64,000 nucleotides of DNA from Gordonia hankookensis (GTDB taxonomy: Bacteria; Actinomycetota; Actinomycetes; Mycobacteriales; Mycobacteriaceae). This document shows, piece after piece, positions 53,263 through 62,062 of this stretch (positions are counted from its first letter, which is position 1; every line of letters begins with the position of its first letter). Below the pieces are notes generated by a model. The model saw only the letters and a list, made by a program, of their open reading frames with translations, ran no database searches and was not told the origin of the DNA. The stretch lies in NCBI RefSeq assembly GCF_014673215.1, contig NZ_JACWMS010000001.1, positions 248,001-312,000 of the forward strand, read 5' to 3'. Position numbers and translations under genes: made by a program.

Positions 53263-54858
53263 TCAGTGGCCGGCGACCACGTCCGCCTCGTCGACGGTGA
53301 CCGGCGTGCGGGCACCCGGGAGGAACCAGTAGGCGATGCAGACGATGCCGAACAACAGATAGCCGAGTGCCACTTCCGGATTGGCAGCCCAACTCACCTC
53401 GGGCGCATGGATGAGGCCGATGAACGACAAGACCGCACCGACACCACAGGCGATCGCGGCGATGTGGAATTTCTTGTCCACGATGAACGTGACGATCGCG
53501 CCGAGCACCAACCCCACCAGGACGGCACCCTCACCGAGGGTCCGCAGTCCCTCGTAGACGACGCCGGCGTTGTTGAGCGCGTCGTCGCCGACCTGTGACG
53601 CTGTGGTACCCGCCGCGCTCAGCGCGTTGTCGATCATCCCGGATCCCCATTGGGCGAGGTTCGGCAGGATGGCCGCCACCACCGCGACCGCGTGGATGCG
53701 CGGTACGGCCTGGAAGGCCTGCGCACCGATGAGTAGTCCGATGTAGAGCAGGATCGGCACGATCGCCGGCACCGGCAGCAAGGCCTCGAGCACCCCGAAC
53801 AGTCCGACGAAGCAGAGGACTCCGATCGCCACGCCGCTCGCGAGCGAATAGCTCGAGCGGCCGCCTGCGTCTTTCCAGCCGGGATGCCCGATGTACACCG
53901 CGGGCGGGAAGGGCGAACCGAAGGCCGCTCCGATGCAGGCGCCGGCACCGTCGGCCAACAGGACGCTGCGCAGGTTGTAGTTGTCTCCTGCCGCGGCCGC
54001 ACTCTCCACGTTGCTCATCGCCTCGGTGAAGTTGTACACGCCGAGCGGGATGGCCGTGCCGAGGAGCGGGGCGAGATCGCTCAGTCCCGAGAAGAGCATG
54101 TCGAACCGCTGGTCCGGGATGCCGACCGCGATGTCCGACACCGCCTGGGTGAGATCGGGTACGGACATGAACCCACCGATCCAACCGATGGCGGTACCGA
54201 CCAGCAGGGCGGCGAGACCCACCGGGATGTTGCCGGGCAGGCGCACATCGGTGAAGAAGCCGATCAGGATGATGGCAAGCACCGGGAGTCCGATCCAGGC
54301 CGCTTCCCACATCTGCGCCGCGGGTCGCATCGCGATGAAGGTGATGGAGATACCTGCCAGTGTCCCCAGCATGGCCGCGCGCGGGGTGATCTTACGTACG
54401 TACGGCCCGACGAAGGCTCCGATCATCACGATCACGCCGATCATGAAGGCCCAGGCCAGGCCTGCTTCCCACGCCTGCATCGCATCGTCGGTGGCGAGAT
54501 ACACCGGCAGCATCACGACGAACACCACGATGAACATGTGCGGCACGCTCGGACCGTACGGGAGGGCGGTCACATCGTCGCGACCCTCGCGGCGTGCGAG
54601 CCGTCGCGCCAGGAAGGTGTAGTACACGTTGCCGAGGATGAGGGCGACGCCGAGTGCGGGCAGCACCGTGCCCAGGACATCTCCCGGTGACAGCTTGACC
54701 ACCCCGATCATCAGGCCGGTCAAGGTGAGGACGTTCACCAGGATGTTGAACCCCAGCCCGAAGAAGGCGTTGGTGTCGCCACGCGTCCACCATGGCACCG
54801 TGACGGATGGGGCGGAGGGCGGATCAGCGGGTGGTGCGGGTTCGGTGGTGGTACTCAT
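53263..54858 (-). CDS. NCS2-type (xanthine/uracil, AzgA-like) permease
   Basis: A 531-residue inner membrane transporter with about 13 helices, starting after a proline-rich cytoplasmic tail. Segments such as ALPYGPSVPHMF and GSPFPPAVYIGHPGWKDAGGRSSYSLASG correspond to the substrate-binding half-helices of the nucleobase transporter superfamily. It is the last gene of the GntR/allophanate-hydrolase/biuret-hydrolase-like operon, 39 bases after the hydrolase, so its substrate is probably biuret or another ureido or heterocyclic nitrogen compound. This substrate is inference. Confidence 0.85.
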   Translation of the reverse strand: MSTTTEPAPPADPPSAPSVTVPWWTRGDTNAFFGLGFNILVNVLTLTGLMIGVVKLSPGDVLGTVLPALGVALILGNVYYTFLARRLARREGRDDVTALPYGPSVPHMFIVVFVVMLPVYLATDDAMQAWEAGLAWAFMIGVIVMIGAFVGPYVRKITPRAAMLGTLAGISITFIAMRPAAQMWEAAWIGLPVLAIILIGFFTDVRLPGNIPVGLAALLVGTAIGWIGGFMSVPDLTQAVSDIAVGIPDQRFDMLFSGLSDLAPLLGTAIPLGVYNFTEAMSNVESAAAAGDNYNLRSVLLADGAGACIGAAFGSPFPPAVYIGHPGWKDAGGRSSYSLASGVAIGVLCFVGLFGVLEALLPVPAIVPILLYIGLLIGAQAFQAVPRIHAVAVVAAILPNLAQWGSGMIDNALSAAGTTASQVGDDALNNAGVVYEGLRTLGEGAVLVGLVLGAIVTFIVDKKFHIAAIACGVGAVLSFIGLIHAPEVSWAANPEVALGYLLFGIVCIAYWFLPGARTPVTVDEADVVAGH

Positions 54859-54897
54859 CGGCTTCGAATTCCTTTCGGCAACAGGAGATTGCAGCGA

Positions 54898-55608
54898 TCA
54901 CGATGCTGCGGACGACGGCGCCGTTGCCGAGTGGTCGGTGAGCGCGGCGATCAGTTCGCCGCTCGCGGCGGTCCAGCCGAAGATGCCGCCCTGCGCGGCG
55001 ATCATCTCCAGACCCACACGCTGGAATTCCGGGAAATACGATCCGACACAGTCGGACACGACCACACACTCGAAGCCGCGATCATTGGCTTCGCGGGTGG
55101 TGGTGTGCACGCAGACCTCGGTGGTCACACCGGTCACGAGCAATTGGGTGATGCCGCGTTCGGCCAGGACTGCGGCCAGTTCGGTGGCGTAGAACGCACC
55201 CTTGCCCGGCTTGTCGATCACCACTTCGCCTGCCATCGGCGCCAATTCGTCGATGATGTCGTGGCCGTACTCGCCGCGGATGAGGATGCGCCCGAAGGCA
55301 CCGGGGTCACCGATGCGCTTCGAGGGTGCACCCCGGTTCAGTTTGGCGGGCGGACAGTCGGACAGATCGGGTAGATGCCCCTCACGGGTGTGGATCACCA
55401 TGAGGTCGGCGGCACGTGCCGCGGCCAGCAGGTCTGCCAACGGGCCGACGACGCGCTGCAACTGGGCGACGTCGTTGCCGAGCGTCTCACCGAACCCGCC
55501 GGGCAGCAGGAAGTCTCGCTGCATGTCGATGATGACGAGTGCGGTCCTGGCGAGGTCGATCGCGATCGGCTCCGGTTGTGCGGCAATGGTGGTCACGGTG
55601 TCGGCCAT
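54898..55608 (-). CDS. biuH: Isochorismatase-like cysteine hydrolase, probable biuret amidohydrolase
   Basis: A 236-residue cysteine hydrolase. The Asp-Lys-Cys triad is visible as Asp28 in IIDMQRDF, Lys133 in [11 protein letters not shown] and Cys166 in [18 protein letters not shown]. The C-terminal block [18 protein letters not shown]...GGIFGW resembles biuret hydrolases, which convert biuret to allophanate and ammonia. The neighbour encodes an allophanate hydrolase, which supports this reading. Ureidoacrylate hydrolase (RutB-like) or N-carbamoyl-amide hydrolase are alternatives. ATG 55608 overlaps the allophanate hydrolase end by 16 bases. Confidence 0.75.
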   Translation of the reverse strand: MADTVTTIAAQPEPIAIDLARTALVIIDMQRDFLLPGGFGETLGNDVAQLQRVVGPLADLLAAARAADLMVIHTREGHLPDLSDCPPAKLNRGAPSKRIGDPGAFGRILIRGEYGHDIIDELAPMAGEVVIDKPGKGAFYATELAAVLAERGITQLLVTGVTTEVCVHTTTREANDRGFECVVVSDCVGSYFPEFQRVGLEMIAAQGGIFGWTAASGELIAALTDHSATAPSSAAS

Positions 55609-57035
55609 GTCGAGATCCTCTCGGTGTCGGTGATCATGGAGATGACGGGCGCACGGTCACGCGGCTCATCGAGCAGGGCTGCCGCGAACTGCAGCACCAC
55701 GTCGTCGGACAACGCGTTGCCGAGCACCATCGCGCTGTGCGGGCGGCCGTCGTCGGTATGGCCCTGCGGCACCGCGACTCCGAGCAGGTCGAGCAGATTC
55801 CCGAAATGGGTGTAGTGACCGAGCATCGTGTTGCAGTCGATGGGCTGGTCCAGCACCTCGTCGACGGTGAAGGTGCGCCCGATCGTGGGCACGATCAGCA
55901 CATCCATCGAGCCCCACAGCCGACCGACCTCCGACCGCAGTTCCTGCAGTTCCTGCAACGCCGCGAACGCGTCCACCGCGGAGTACCGCAGGCCACTGCG
56001 CAAGATGTCACGTACGACCGGATGTATGGCGTCGGGGTGGCCGGCGAGGAACTCGCCGAACACGACGAGCCGTTCGGCCACCCAGGGACCCGCGTAGAGC
56101 AGCTCACCGGCGGCCAGGAACGGCGCCGGCGACACCTCGACGATCTCGATGTCGAACGGGAATCCGCCGTGCGCGAGCCGGGCGCGGAACGCGAGGTGAG
56201 CGGCCCGCATGGAGTCGTCACCGAAGAACTCGAGCTCCGCGACGGGAGGCAGACCCACCCGGATCACATCCCCGGTGAACGACGCGCCCGGTGAACGCGA
56301 CCACGGGTCGGCGTCGTCGCGCCCGGTCACCACCGACATCACCCGGTCGACGTCGCCGATGCAGCCCGCCATCAGCGTGATGCAGTCCAACGACTTACAC
56401 GCCGGGACGAGACCCACCGTGCTGATCAGGCCACGGGACGGCTTGTATCCGACTACTCCGTTGAGCGCGGCCGGCACCCGCCCGGAACCAGCGGTGTCGG
56501 TCGCAACGGCGAAGGGCACCTGCCCGAGCGCCACTGCCACCGCCGATCCGGAACTCGAACCACCCGAGATCATCTCGCCGCCGTAGACGCTGCGCGGGAT
56601 GGTGTACGGGGTCCGGGTCCCGTTGAGTCCGGTGGCGAACTGGTCCAGGTTGGTCTTGCCGACGTACAGCGCTCCGGCGTCGAGCAGCCGCTGGACCACC
56701 GGGGCGGTGCGATCGGCGACATAGGCGTAGTCGGGACACGACAGGGTGGTGCTCACCCCGGCCACATCGATGCTGTCCTTGACGCCGAAGGGCACCCCGT
56801 ACAGCGGCAGTCCCCGTGCTCCCGGCCGCCGTTCCAGCTCCGCGGCCGCCGACAACAACTCGGCTCGCGGCACCGTGGACAACCACGTCCCGTCGTCGGC
56901 CCGGGCGTCGATGGCGTCTGCGACCGATCGTGCGGTTCGCGTCGGAGAGCCACTTCCACCGACGTGACTCTCGAGGATCTCGGCGACCGATGGACCGAGG
57001 GAAGGGCCGGATTCGGACCGGGATGCTTCTGTCAT
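55593..57035 (-). CDS. atzF: Allophanate hydrolase-like amidase (AtzF N-terminal type)
   Basis: A 480-residue amidase-signature enzyme. The Ser-cisSer-Lys triad is visible: Lys86 in [12 protein letters not shown], the GGSSSGS segment at about 158-164 and nucleophile Ser184 in [35 protein letters not shown] and [11 protein letters not shown] are specific to allophanate hydrolases, which split allophanate to CO2 and ammonia. The usual AtzF C-terminal domain, needed for the final decarboxylation step in some enzymes, is missing, so the protein ends after the amidase domain. Confidence 0.85.
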   Translation of the reverse strand: MTEASRSESGPSLGPSVAEILESHVGGSGSPTRTARSVADAIDARADDGTWLSTVPRAELLSAAAELERRPGARGLPLYGVPFGVKDSIDVAGVSTTLSCPDYAYVADRTAPVVQRLLDAGALYVGKTNLDQFATGLNGTRTPYTIPRSVYGGEMISGGSSSGSAVAVALGQVPFAVATDTAGSGRVPAALNGVVGYKPSRGLISTVGLVPACKSLDCITLMAGCIGDVDRVMSVVTGRDDADPWSRSPGASFTGDVIRVGLPPVAELEFFGDDSMRAAHLAFRARLAHGGFPFDIEIVEVSPAPFLAAGELLYAGPWVAERLVVFGEFLAGHPDAIHPVVRDILRSGLRYSAVDAFAALQELQELRSEVGRLWGSMDVLIVPTIGRTFTVDEVLDQPIDCNTMLGHYTHFGNLLDLLGVAVPQGHTDDGRPHSAMVLGNALSDDVVLQFAAALLDEPRDRAPVISMITDTERISTWPTP

Positions 57036-57042
57036 ACCGTCG

Positions 57043-57056
57043 ATTGTCGACAGAAT
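57043..57056. promoter_or_regulatory. Palindromic ATTGTCGACA element, candidate GntR operator
   Basis: TGTCGACA (57045-57052) is a perfect palindrome within ATTGTCGACAGAAT, of the TTGTNNACAA type bound by FCD-family GntR proteins. It lies between gntR and the allophanate hydrolase gene, next to a CATAAT -10-like hexamer (57055-57060, minus). Confidence 0.5.
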
Positions 57057-57091
57057 TATGGCGCCTGCGGATCGCCTGTGTGTCGGTTGTG

Positions 57092-57820
57092 TTAGCGGGT
57101 CTCCGCCACCCCGGTGGCTTCGTCCGGGCCACCCGTCAGATCGAGGTACTGCAGGTGCCCGTGGTCGTGCAGGGCCGACACCGCCGCCGCCGGATCATTC
57201 CTCTCCAGCGCATCGAGGATGGCGAGATGGCGTTTGACGCCGTCATCGGGTCCGTGATGGTCGGCGGCCTCCATACGCAGATTCACCGCCATCGGCAATT
57301 GGAGCTTGAGCAGGATCGGTTCCAATGCGATGTCGAGCTGCCGATTTCCCGCCAGGCCCACGACCGCGGCGTGGAACCGGCGGTGCGCATCATCCTTGGC
57401 GAGCTCGTCGGAGGCCTGTTTCATCTCCTCGACCGCAGCCCGGACCGGCGCCAGCTGGACATCGGGATCGAGAAGCGGGAGCGCCGACTCCACCGCGAAG
57501 CTCTCGAGCAGCTGACGCAGGCCGAACAACTGGACGATGTCACGCGGCGACCACTCCGTCACCCTGGTGCCCCGGCGCGGCTGATGCTCGACAAGACCCT
57601 GCTGGGCGAGCAACCGCAGTGCCTCGCGCACCGGGGCACGACTGATCCCCAGGTCGGCACACAGGTTCTCTTCGACGATCTTCTGCCCCGGCTTCAGACT
57701 GCCGGACAAGATGGCACCCCGGATGCGGTGCCCGGCGACGTCCACGAGGCTTTCCGGCAGGGAGCTGTCCCCATTCGCCCCATCGGCCCCGGCCATCCGC
57801 TCCTCGCCCCTGTCGATCAT
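57092..57820 (-). CDS. GntR-family regulator (FCD subfamily) of the ureido-nitrogen operon
   Basis: A 242-residue regulator. The winged helix (about 25-90) includes VAGHRIRGAILSGSLKPGQKIVEENLCADLGISRAPVREALR, split in two parts here: the wing-proximal helix and the recognition helix. The FCD domain has DDAHRRFHAAVVGLAGNRQLD and a final HLAILDAL metal-site region. First gene of the leftward operon, 56 bases before atzF, with a TTGTCGACA palindrome between. ATG 57820 is taken; ATG 57796 with AGGAG close by is possible. Confidence 0.88.
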   Translation of the reverse strand: MIDRGEERMAGADGANGDSSLPESLVDVAGHRIRGAILSGSLKPGQKIVEENLCADLGISRAPVREALRLLAQQGLVEHQPRRGTRVTEWSPRDIVQLFGLRQLLESFAVESALPLLDPDVQLAPVRAAVEEMKQASDELAKDDAHRRFHAAVVGLAGNRQLDIALEPILLKLQLPMAVNLRMEAADHHGPDDGVKRHLAILDALERNDPAAAVSALHDHGHLQYLDLTGGPDEATGVAETR

Positions 57821-57961
57821 GTCTGATGTCTCGCCGTCTTCTGATCTCTCGCAGTCTAACGGCGCCGCGCCGCGAACCGCCGCGACGGCCCGCACGGATG
57901 GCGACGCCGGATGCCGTCTGCGGTGTGCGGTAATGTGCACCGGCGGGTACGCCGTTGCCCC

Positions 57962-58035
57962 GGGGCGGTAGCTCAGTCGGTTAGAGCCGCGGACTCATAA
58001 TCCGCTGGTCGTGGGTTCGAGCCCCACCCGCCCCA
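57962..58035 (+). tRNA. tRNA-Met (anticodon CAU), elongator type
   Basis: Cloverleaf with acceptor GGGGCGG/CCGCCCC, D-arm GCTCAGTCGGTTAGAGC, anticodon stem GCGGA/TCCGC with loop CTCATAA, T-loop TTCGAGC, discriminator A, no encoded CCA. The first pair is a normal G-C, so not an initiator; tRNA-Ile2 is less likely but shares the CAU anticodon. Confidence 0.93.
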
Positions 58036-58569
58036 CTCCCCCGGTTCGACCGGCCGCCACCGTCCGACCTCGGGCTCATGCCACCTGTCCGACGCCGCTG
58101 CCGGCGGAGCATGGAAAATCAGTGCGGGAGAATATAGTTCGTCGCACTAAGGGATTCAGCGTTACCCTGCGGCGGCAACGGCGGGCAGTTCGACAAACCG
58201 GCATCGAATATCGTTGCAATGGAACATGGTTCGCGGCGCTAACAGAATGTGCGACGACGGGTTAGCGATCGCTCGGTCGCCCCGGGGCGACCTGCTCACC
58301 ATGCACACGCGTCTCACCTGCCACCACTGGCACCACGAATGCTGCTGCACTGCAGTGAAATACAACCCCCATTGAGTCCCGACAGATTGATTCGTTCGAC
58401 TTGGCCTCCGGCACAACGGGACCGCTACTCGGCCGATGAGATGAATTCTCACCTCAGGCGGGGCACATCGCGGTATCGTTTCGACATCATCTCGACGTGA
58501 TTTCGACGCAGCGCCTGTTCATTGCCACTCACAGAGCATCAGTTCCCCACAGCCCCGGCGGAGCCCCCG
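58036..58569. other. 534-base region without a recognised gene, lower in GC
   Basis: Visibly richer in A and T than its surroundings, especially 58110-58510. Short frames are present but none shows a ribosome binding site or recognisable product. It ends with the ribosome binding site of the cutinase-like gene and a run of TCGAC-containing near-repeats (about 58470-58510) that may be regulatory. Confidence 0.5.
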
Positions 58570-60081
58570 ATGTCATGTACCCCTTCCTCGAACCGAGACC
58601 GATTGTCGTCTCCGCGCTCCGGTGAGCTCGCCCCATCCCCACCTGTCCGGCGGCCGTCCGTTCGTGGCCGGATTCTGGATCATTCCGTCGCCATGACGAT
58701 CGGTACGGTCGGGGTGACCGTGGCTCTCGCGCTGGCGCCTGCGGCGACCGCCGTCGCCGACACCTCCCCCACCGCGTCCGGCGCAACGTTCAACCTGTTC
58801 ATCCCGGGCACGTGGGAGACCAGTGAATCGGCGGATCCGTCGAAGCCCATCGGGGCACTGAAACCGATCGCCGACCGCCTTCGTCACGACCATGGCGACT
58901 CCGCGGTCATCTATTTCCTGCCGTATGTCGCACGGGCCTTCGACAACGGAGAGAGCTACGGCACCAGCAAGGCGACCGCACTGGAGAACGCCGGCACGGT
59001 GTTGCGGGATTACGCGTCACAGCATCCCGACGCCAGGTTCACGATCACCGGCTACAGCCAGGGCGCGGACGCGGCGGGCGACCTCGCCTCCGCGATCGGC
59101 AATGAGCTCGGTCCCATCGCAGCCGACGCCGTACTCGCCGTCGCTTTGTTGGCGGACCCACGTGCAGGCACCGCGGGCGAGACCGTTGTCGGTCCGCGGG
59201 AGGACGGGATCGGGATCGCCGATCCACGCCCGGCGGGCATGGGCAGCCTGATGGGGCGGGTTTCGGCCATCTGCGCCCCCGACGACCTCTACTGCTCGAT
59301 CGACAAGTCGCAGAACCCGCTGCTCGGCCAGCTCGGTACGGTGCTCGGCAAGACGCCGGCCGACGCGGAGGCCGCGGTGAAGAAGGCAGCCACCGCGACG
59401 ACCGTCCTCGCCTCCGTCGACATCCCGGGCATCATCGACGGGTTGACCCGGCTCCCGCGCGAGGTCGCGGCCGGCGACCTCCGGTCGGCCCACGTGGTCT
59501 CCGGGACCCTCAACAATCGCCTACGGCCACTCGTGACCCTGGCCTCGATGGTCGACTTCACCGAGGTCTCCACGACGTTGGCGTTGATCCCGGACGAGAC
59601 CGGACTGACCAAGGCGGCCTCCCTGCTCGCCGCCGCCCTCGCACATGTCGACTTCCAGCGGACCGCCGATCTGGTGGGCAGAATCCAGGAGCTCACCTGG
59701 TCGGGGGTGGGGGCGGTGGCCGCCCGCACCGGCGCGAAGACGCTGCCGACCACCACCACGACACCATCTGATGTCCGACAGGTCGCCCGCGAACTCGCCG
59801 TACTCTCCAGCAGCATCGTCACGGTCCACCCGCGCACCGGCACTGAGGTGACGGCCGTCTCACCGGATCTGCGGAGCATGGCGACCGCGGTCACCGAGAT
59901 CGTCGCGACACGCGCGATCACCGACCCGGCGACGGTGGTCACGGACGCAGTCAGCGCCGGCTCGTTCTACGCGTCCGACAGCCACGTGCACTATGGGACC
60001 CTCGTCGTCGACGCCGAGGGGCGTGACGCGATCGACTGGTTCGGGAAGTGGCTCTCGGACAGCATCGCCCGGGCATCGTGA
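58570..60081 (+). CDS. Secreted cutinase-like hydrolase with long C-terminal region
   Basis: A 503-residue protein. A long polar N-region is followed by a signal helix (about 42-64, ending AVAD), then a cutinase-fold domain (about 72-260): oxyanion IPGTWE, nucleophile Ser163 in TGYSQGADAAG, and disulfide-type cysteines ICAPDDLYCSIDKSQ with the acid. The histidine is probably that in YASDSHVHYG near the C-terminus, after a roughly 200-residue helical insertion not seen in short cutinases. Likely an esterase or lipase acting on lipids or polyesters outside the cell. ATG 58570 has GGAG eight bases upstream. Confidence 0.85.
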   Translation: MSCTPSSNRDRLSSPRSGELAPSPPVRRPSVRGRILDHSVAMTIGTVGVTVALALAPAATAVADTSPTASGATFNLFIPGTWETSESADPSKPIGALKPIADRLRHDHGDSAVIYFLPYVARAFDNGESYGTSKATALENAGTVLRDYASQHPDARFTITGYSQGADAAGDLASAIGNELGPIAADAVLAVALLADPRAGTAGETVVGPREDGIGIADPRPAGMGSLMGRVSAICAPDDLYCSIDKSQNPLLGQLGTVLGKTPADAEAAVKKAATATTVLASVDIPGIIDGLTRLPREVAAGDLRSAHVVSGTLNNRLRPLVTLASMVDFTEVSTTLALIPDETGLTKAASLLAAALAHVDFQRTADLVGRIQELTWSGVGAVAARTGAKTLPTTTTTPSDVRQVARELAVLSSSIVTVHPRTGTEVTAVSPDLRSMATAVTEIVATRAITDPATVVTDAVSAGSFYASDSHVHYGTLVVDAEGRDAIDWFGKWLSDSIARAS

Positions 60082-60099
60082 GCCACGGACACCTACCGC

Positions 60100-62010
60100 T
60101 CAGCCCACGTCGACCGTGGGATCGACGGCCTGTTCGAGCAGGCTGCGCCGGTAGGCCTCCAACGCCACGAGGTCACCGAAGACGGCGTTGTACCCGTCCG
60201 GGTCCTCGCCCGGCGCCATTCGCCGCAGTCTGGACTTGATATCGGCGATCTGGGCGCCGACCCAGACCTCCTGCAGGCGGGCCATCACGCTCGAGATGTA
60301 GCGCGGGATGTTGTTCTCGCTCACCGGCATCGCCTCGACTGCGAGTTCGGTGACGAGTGGTCCCACGAGGAGGTCGTCGATCGAGTTGTGCACCGCGTCG
60401 ACCCACTCGGCTCCGCCCATGCCGGAGGCGGCGCCGCCGAGTGAGGTCATCGCGGTCCGGATCATGGCGTAGGCCGGCTCGGTGAAACACTGGACCGGCA
60501 GCGAATCGAACACGGTGCCTGCGATCGCCGGATACTGCAGCGCGGCCTTGAGCGCCTCGCGCTGCGGCCACAGTCGCGGATCGGTGGGCAGCGGGCGCGG
60601 TGTCAGTGGTGCCGAGGCGGCCTCCGGGCGCTGACGTCGCATCGAGGTCACCCGGTCGCTGCGGCCGGCTGCGCGGCCATGTCGCGCGCCCTCCTCCCGC
60701 ACCCGGGACAACACCTGGCCGACGTCTTCCCACCCGACCCAGCCCGCCAGTTGCCTGGCGTACTCGTCCCGCAACGCGATGTCCTTGATGCGTGCGACCA
60801 CCGGCACGGCGTCGCGCAGCGCGTGCACCCGCCCCTCGGCGGTGTCGAGGTCGTGGTCGGACAGCAACGCCTTGATCGCGAACTCGAACATCGGGACCCG
60901 CCGGGCGATCAGGTCCCGGACCGCCGGGTCGCCGCTCCGCTGGCGGAGTTCGCACGGATCCATCCCGTCCGGGGCCACCGCCACGAACGTCTGGCCTGCG
61001 ATACTCTGCTCGCCCTCGAAAGCCTTGAGGGCAGCGGCCTTCCCGGCTTCGTCACCATCGAAGGTGTAGATGACCTCGCCACGGAAGTACGAGTCGTCCA
61101 TCATTAGCCGACGCAGGAGCGCAAGGTGGTCCTCGCCGAAGGCCGTTCCACACGAGGCGACCGCGGTCGTCACGCCGGACAGATGCATCGCCATCACGTC
61201 GGTGTAGCCCTCGACGATGACCACCTGATGTCCCTTGGCGATGTTCTTCTTCGCGTGGTCGAGACCGAAGAGCACCTGAGACTTCTTGTACAGCATGGTC
61301 TCCGGCGTGTTCATGTACTTGCCGAGATTGTCGTCGTCGAACAACTTGCGGGCGCCGAAGCCGATGATGTCGCCGCCGAGGTTGCGGATCGGCCACAGCA
61401 GGCGCCGATGGAACCGGTCGATCGGCCCCTTGCGACCCTGCTTGGCCAACCCTGCGGCTTCCAGCTCGGAGAACTCGAAACCCTGGGACAGAAGGGTTTT
61501 GGTCATCGTGTCCCAGCCGGCCGGCGCGTAGCCGCACCCGAAGGCGGTCGCGGTGGCGGCGTCGAAATCCCGTTCGGTCAGGTAGTCGCGGGCCTTCTGC
61601 GCCTCCGGGGTCTGCAATTGCTCCGCGTAGAACCGCTGGGCCGCCGCGTTGGCCGCGACGAGTCGCGCGCGCGTACCGCGATCCCGGACCACGGTGGTGC
61701 CGCCGCCCTCGAAGTGGATCTGATATCCGATCCGGTCGGCGAGCTGCTGCACGGCCTCGACGAAACTGACGTGTTCCTGCTTCTGCAGAAAGCTGTAGAC
61801 GTCCCCACCCTCACCACAGCCGAAGCAGTGGAAGTGTCCGTGGTTGGGACGCACGTGAAACGACGGCGTCTTCTCGTCGTGGAACGGGCAGAGACCCTTG
61901 AGGCTGTCGGCCCCCGCGCGGCGCAACGCCACATAGTCGCCGACGATCTCCTCGATACGCGTCTGCTCACGGATCGCCGTGATGTCACGATCGGGGATTC
62001 GGCCTGGCAC
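60100..62010 (-). CDS. dnaG: DNA primase
   Basis: Makes RNA primers at the replication fork. 636 residues: the CHC2 zinc finger (CPFHDEKTPSFHV and HCFGCGEGGDVYSF, about 40-65), the TOPRIM catalytic core (VIVEGYTDVMAMH, then FDGDEAGKAA, about 265-325), and a C-terminal DnaB-binding domain. GTG 62010 gives a start that lines up with M. tuberculosis DnaG, and TACACT at 62018-62023 supports it; upstream in-frame codons belong to the spacer after dgt. It lies downstream of dgt as Rv2343c does. Confidence 0.97.
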   Translation of the reverse strand: MPGRIPDRDITAIREQTRIEEIVGDYVALRRAGADSLKGLCPFHDEKTPSFHVRPNHGHFHCFGCGEGGDVYSFLQKQEHVSFVEAVQQLADRIGYQIHFEGGGTTVVRDRGTRARLVAANAAAQRFYAEQLQTPEAQKARDYLTERDFDAATATAFGCGYAPAGWDTMTKTLLSQGFEFSELEAAGLAKQGRKGPIDRFHRRLLWPIRNLGGDIIGFGARKLFDDDNLGKYMNTPETMLYKKSQVLFGLDHAKKNIAKGHQVVIVEGYTDVMAMHLSGVTTAVASCGTAFGEDHLALLRRLMMDDSYFRGEVIYTFDGDEAGKAAALKAFEGEQSIAGQTFVAVAPDGMDPCELRQRSGDPAVRDLIARRVPMFEFAIKALLSDHDLDTAEGRVHALRDAVPVVARIKDIALRDEYARQLAGWVGWEDVGQVLSRVREEGARHGRAAGRSDRVTSMRRQRPEAASAPLTPRPLPTDPRLWPQREALKAALQYPAIAGTVFDSLPVQCFTEPAYAMIRTAMTSLGGAASGMGGAEWVDAVHNSIDDLLVGPLVTELAVEAMPVSENNIPRYISSVMARLQEVWVGAQIADIKSRLRRMAPGEDPDGYNAVFGDLVALEAYRRSLLEQAVDPTVDVG

Positions 62011-62017
62011 GCGGACC

Positions 62018-62023
62018 AGTGTA
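62018..62023 (-). promoter_or_regulatory. -10 element TACACT for dnaG
   Basis: In the minus sense the hexamer ends seven bases before GTG 62010, giving dnaG its own near-leaderless promoter behind dgt. Confidence 0.5.
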
Positions 62024-62062
62024 GTGACTGCACCCCGGGAACCGGCAGCCACACGTGCGGCC

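Noticed and set aside
57962-58569. tRNA-Met as an attachment site of an integrated element
   Set aside because: I found no direct repeat of the tRNA 3' end downstream and no integrase or phage gene, so only lower GC remains as a hint.
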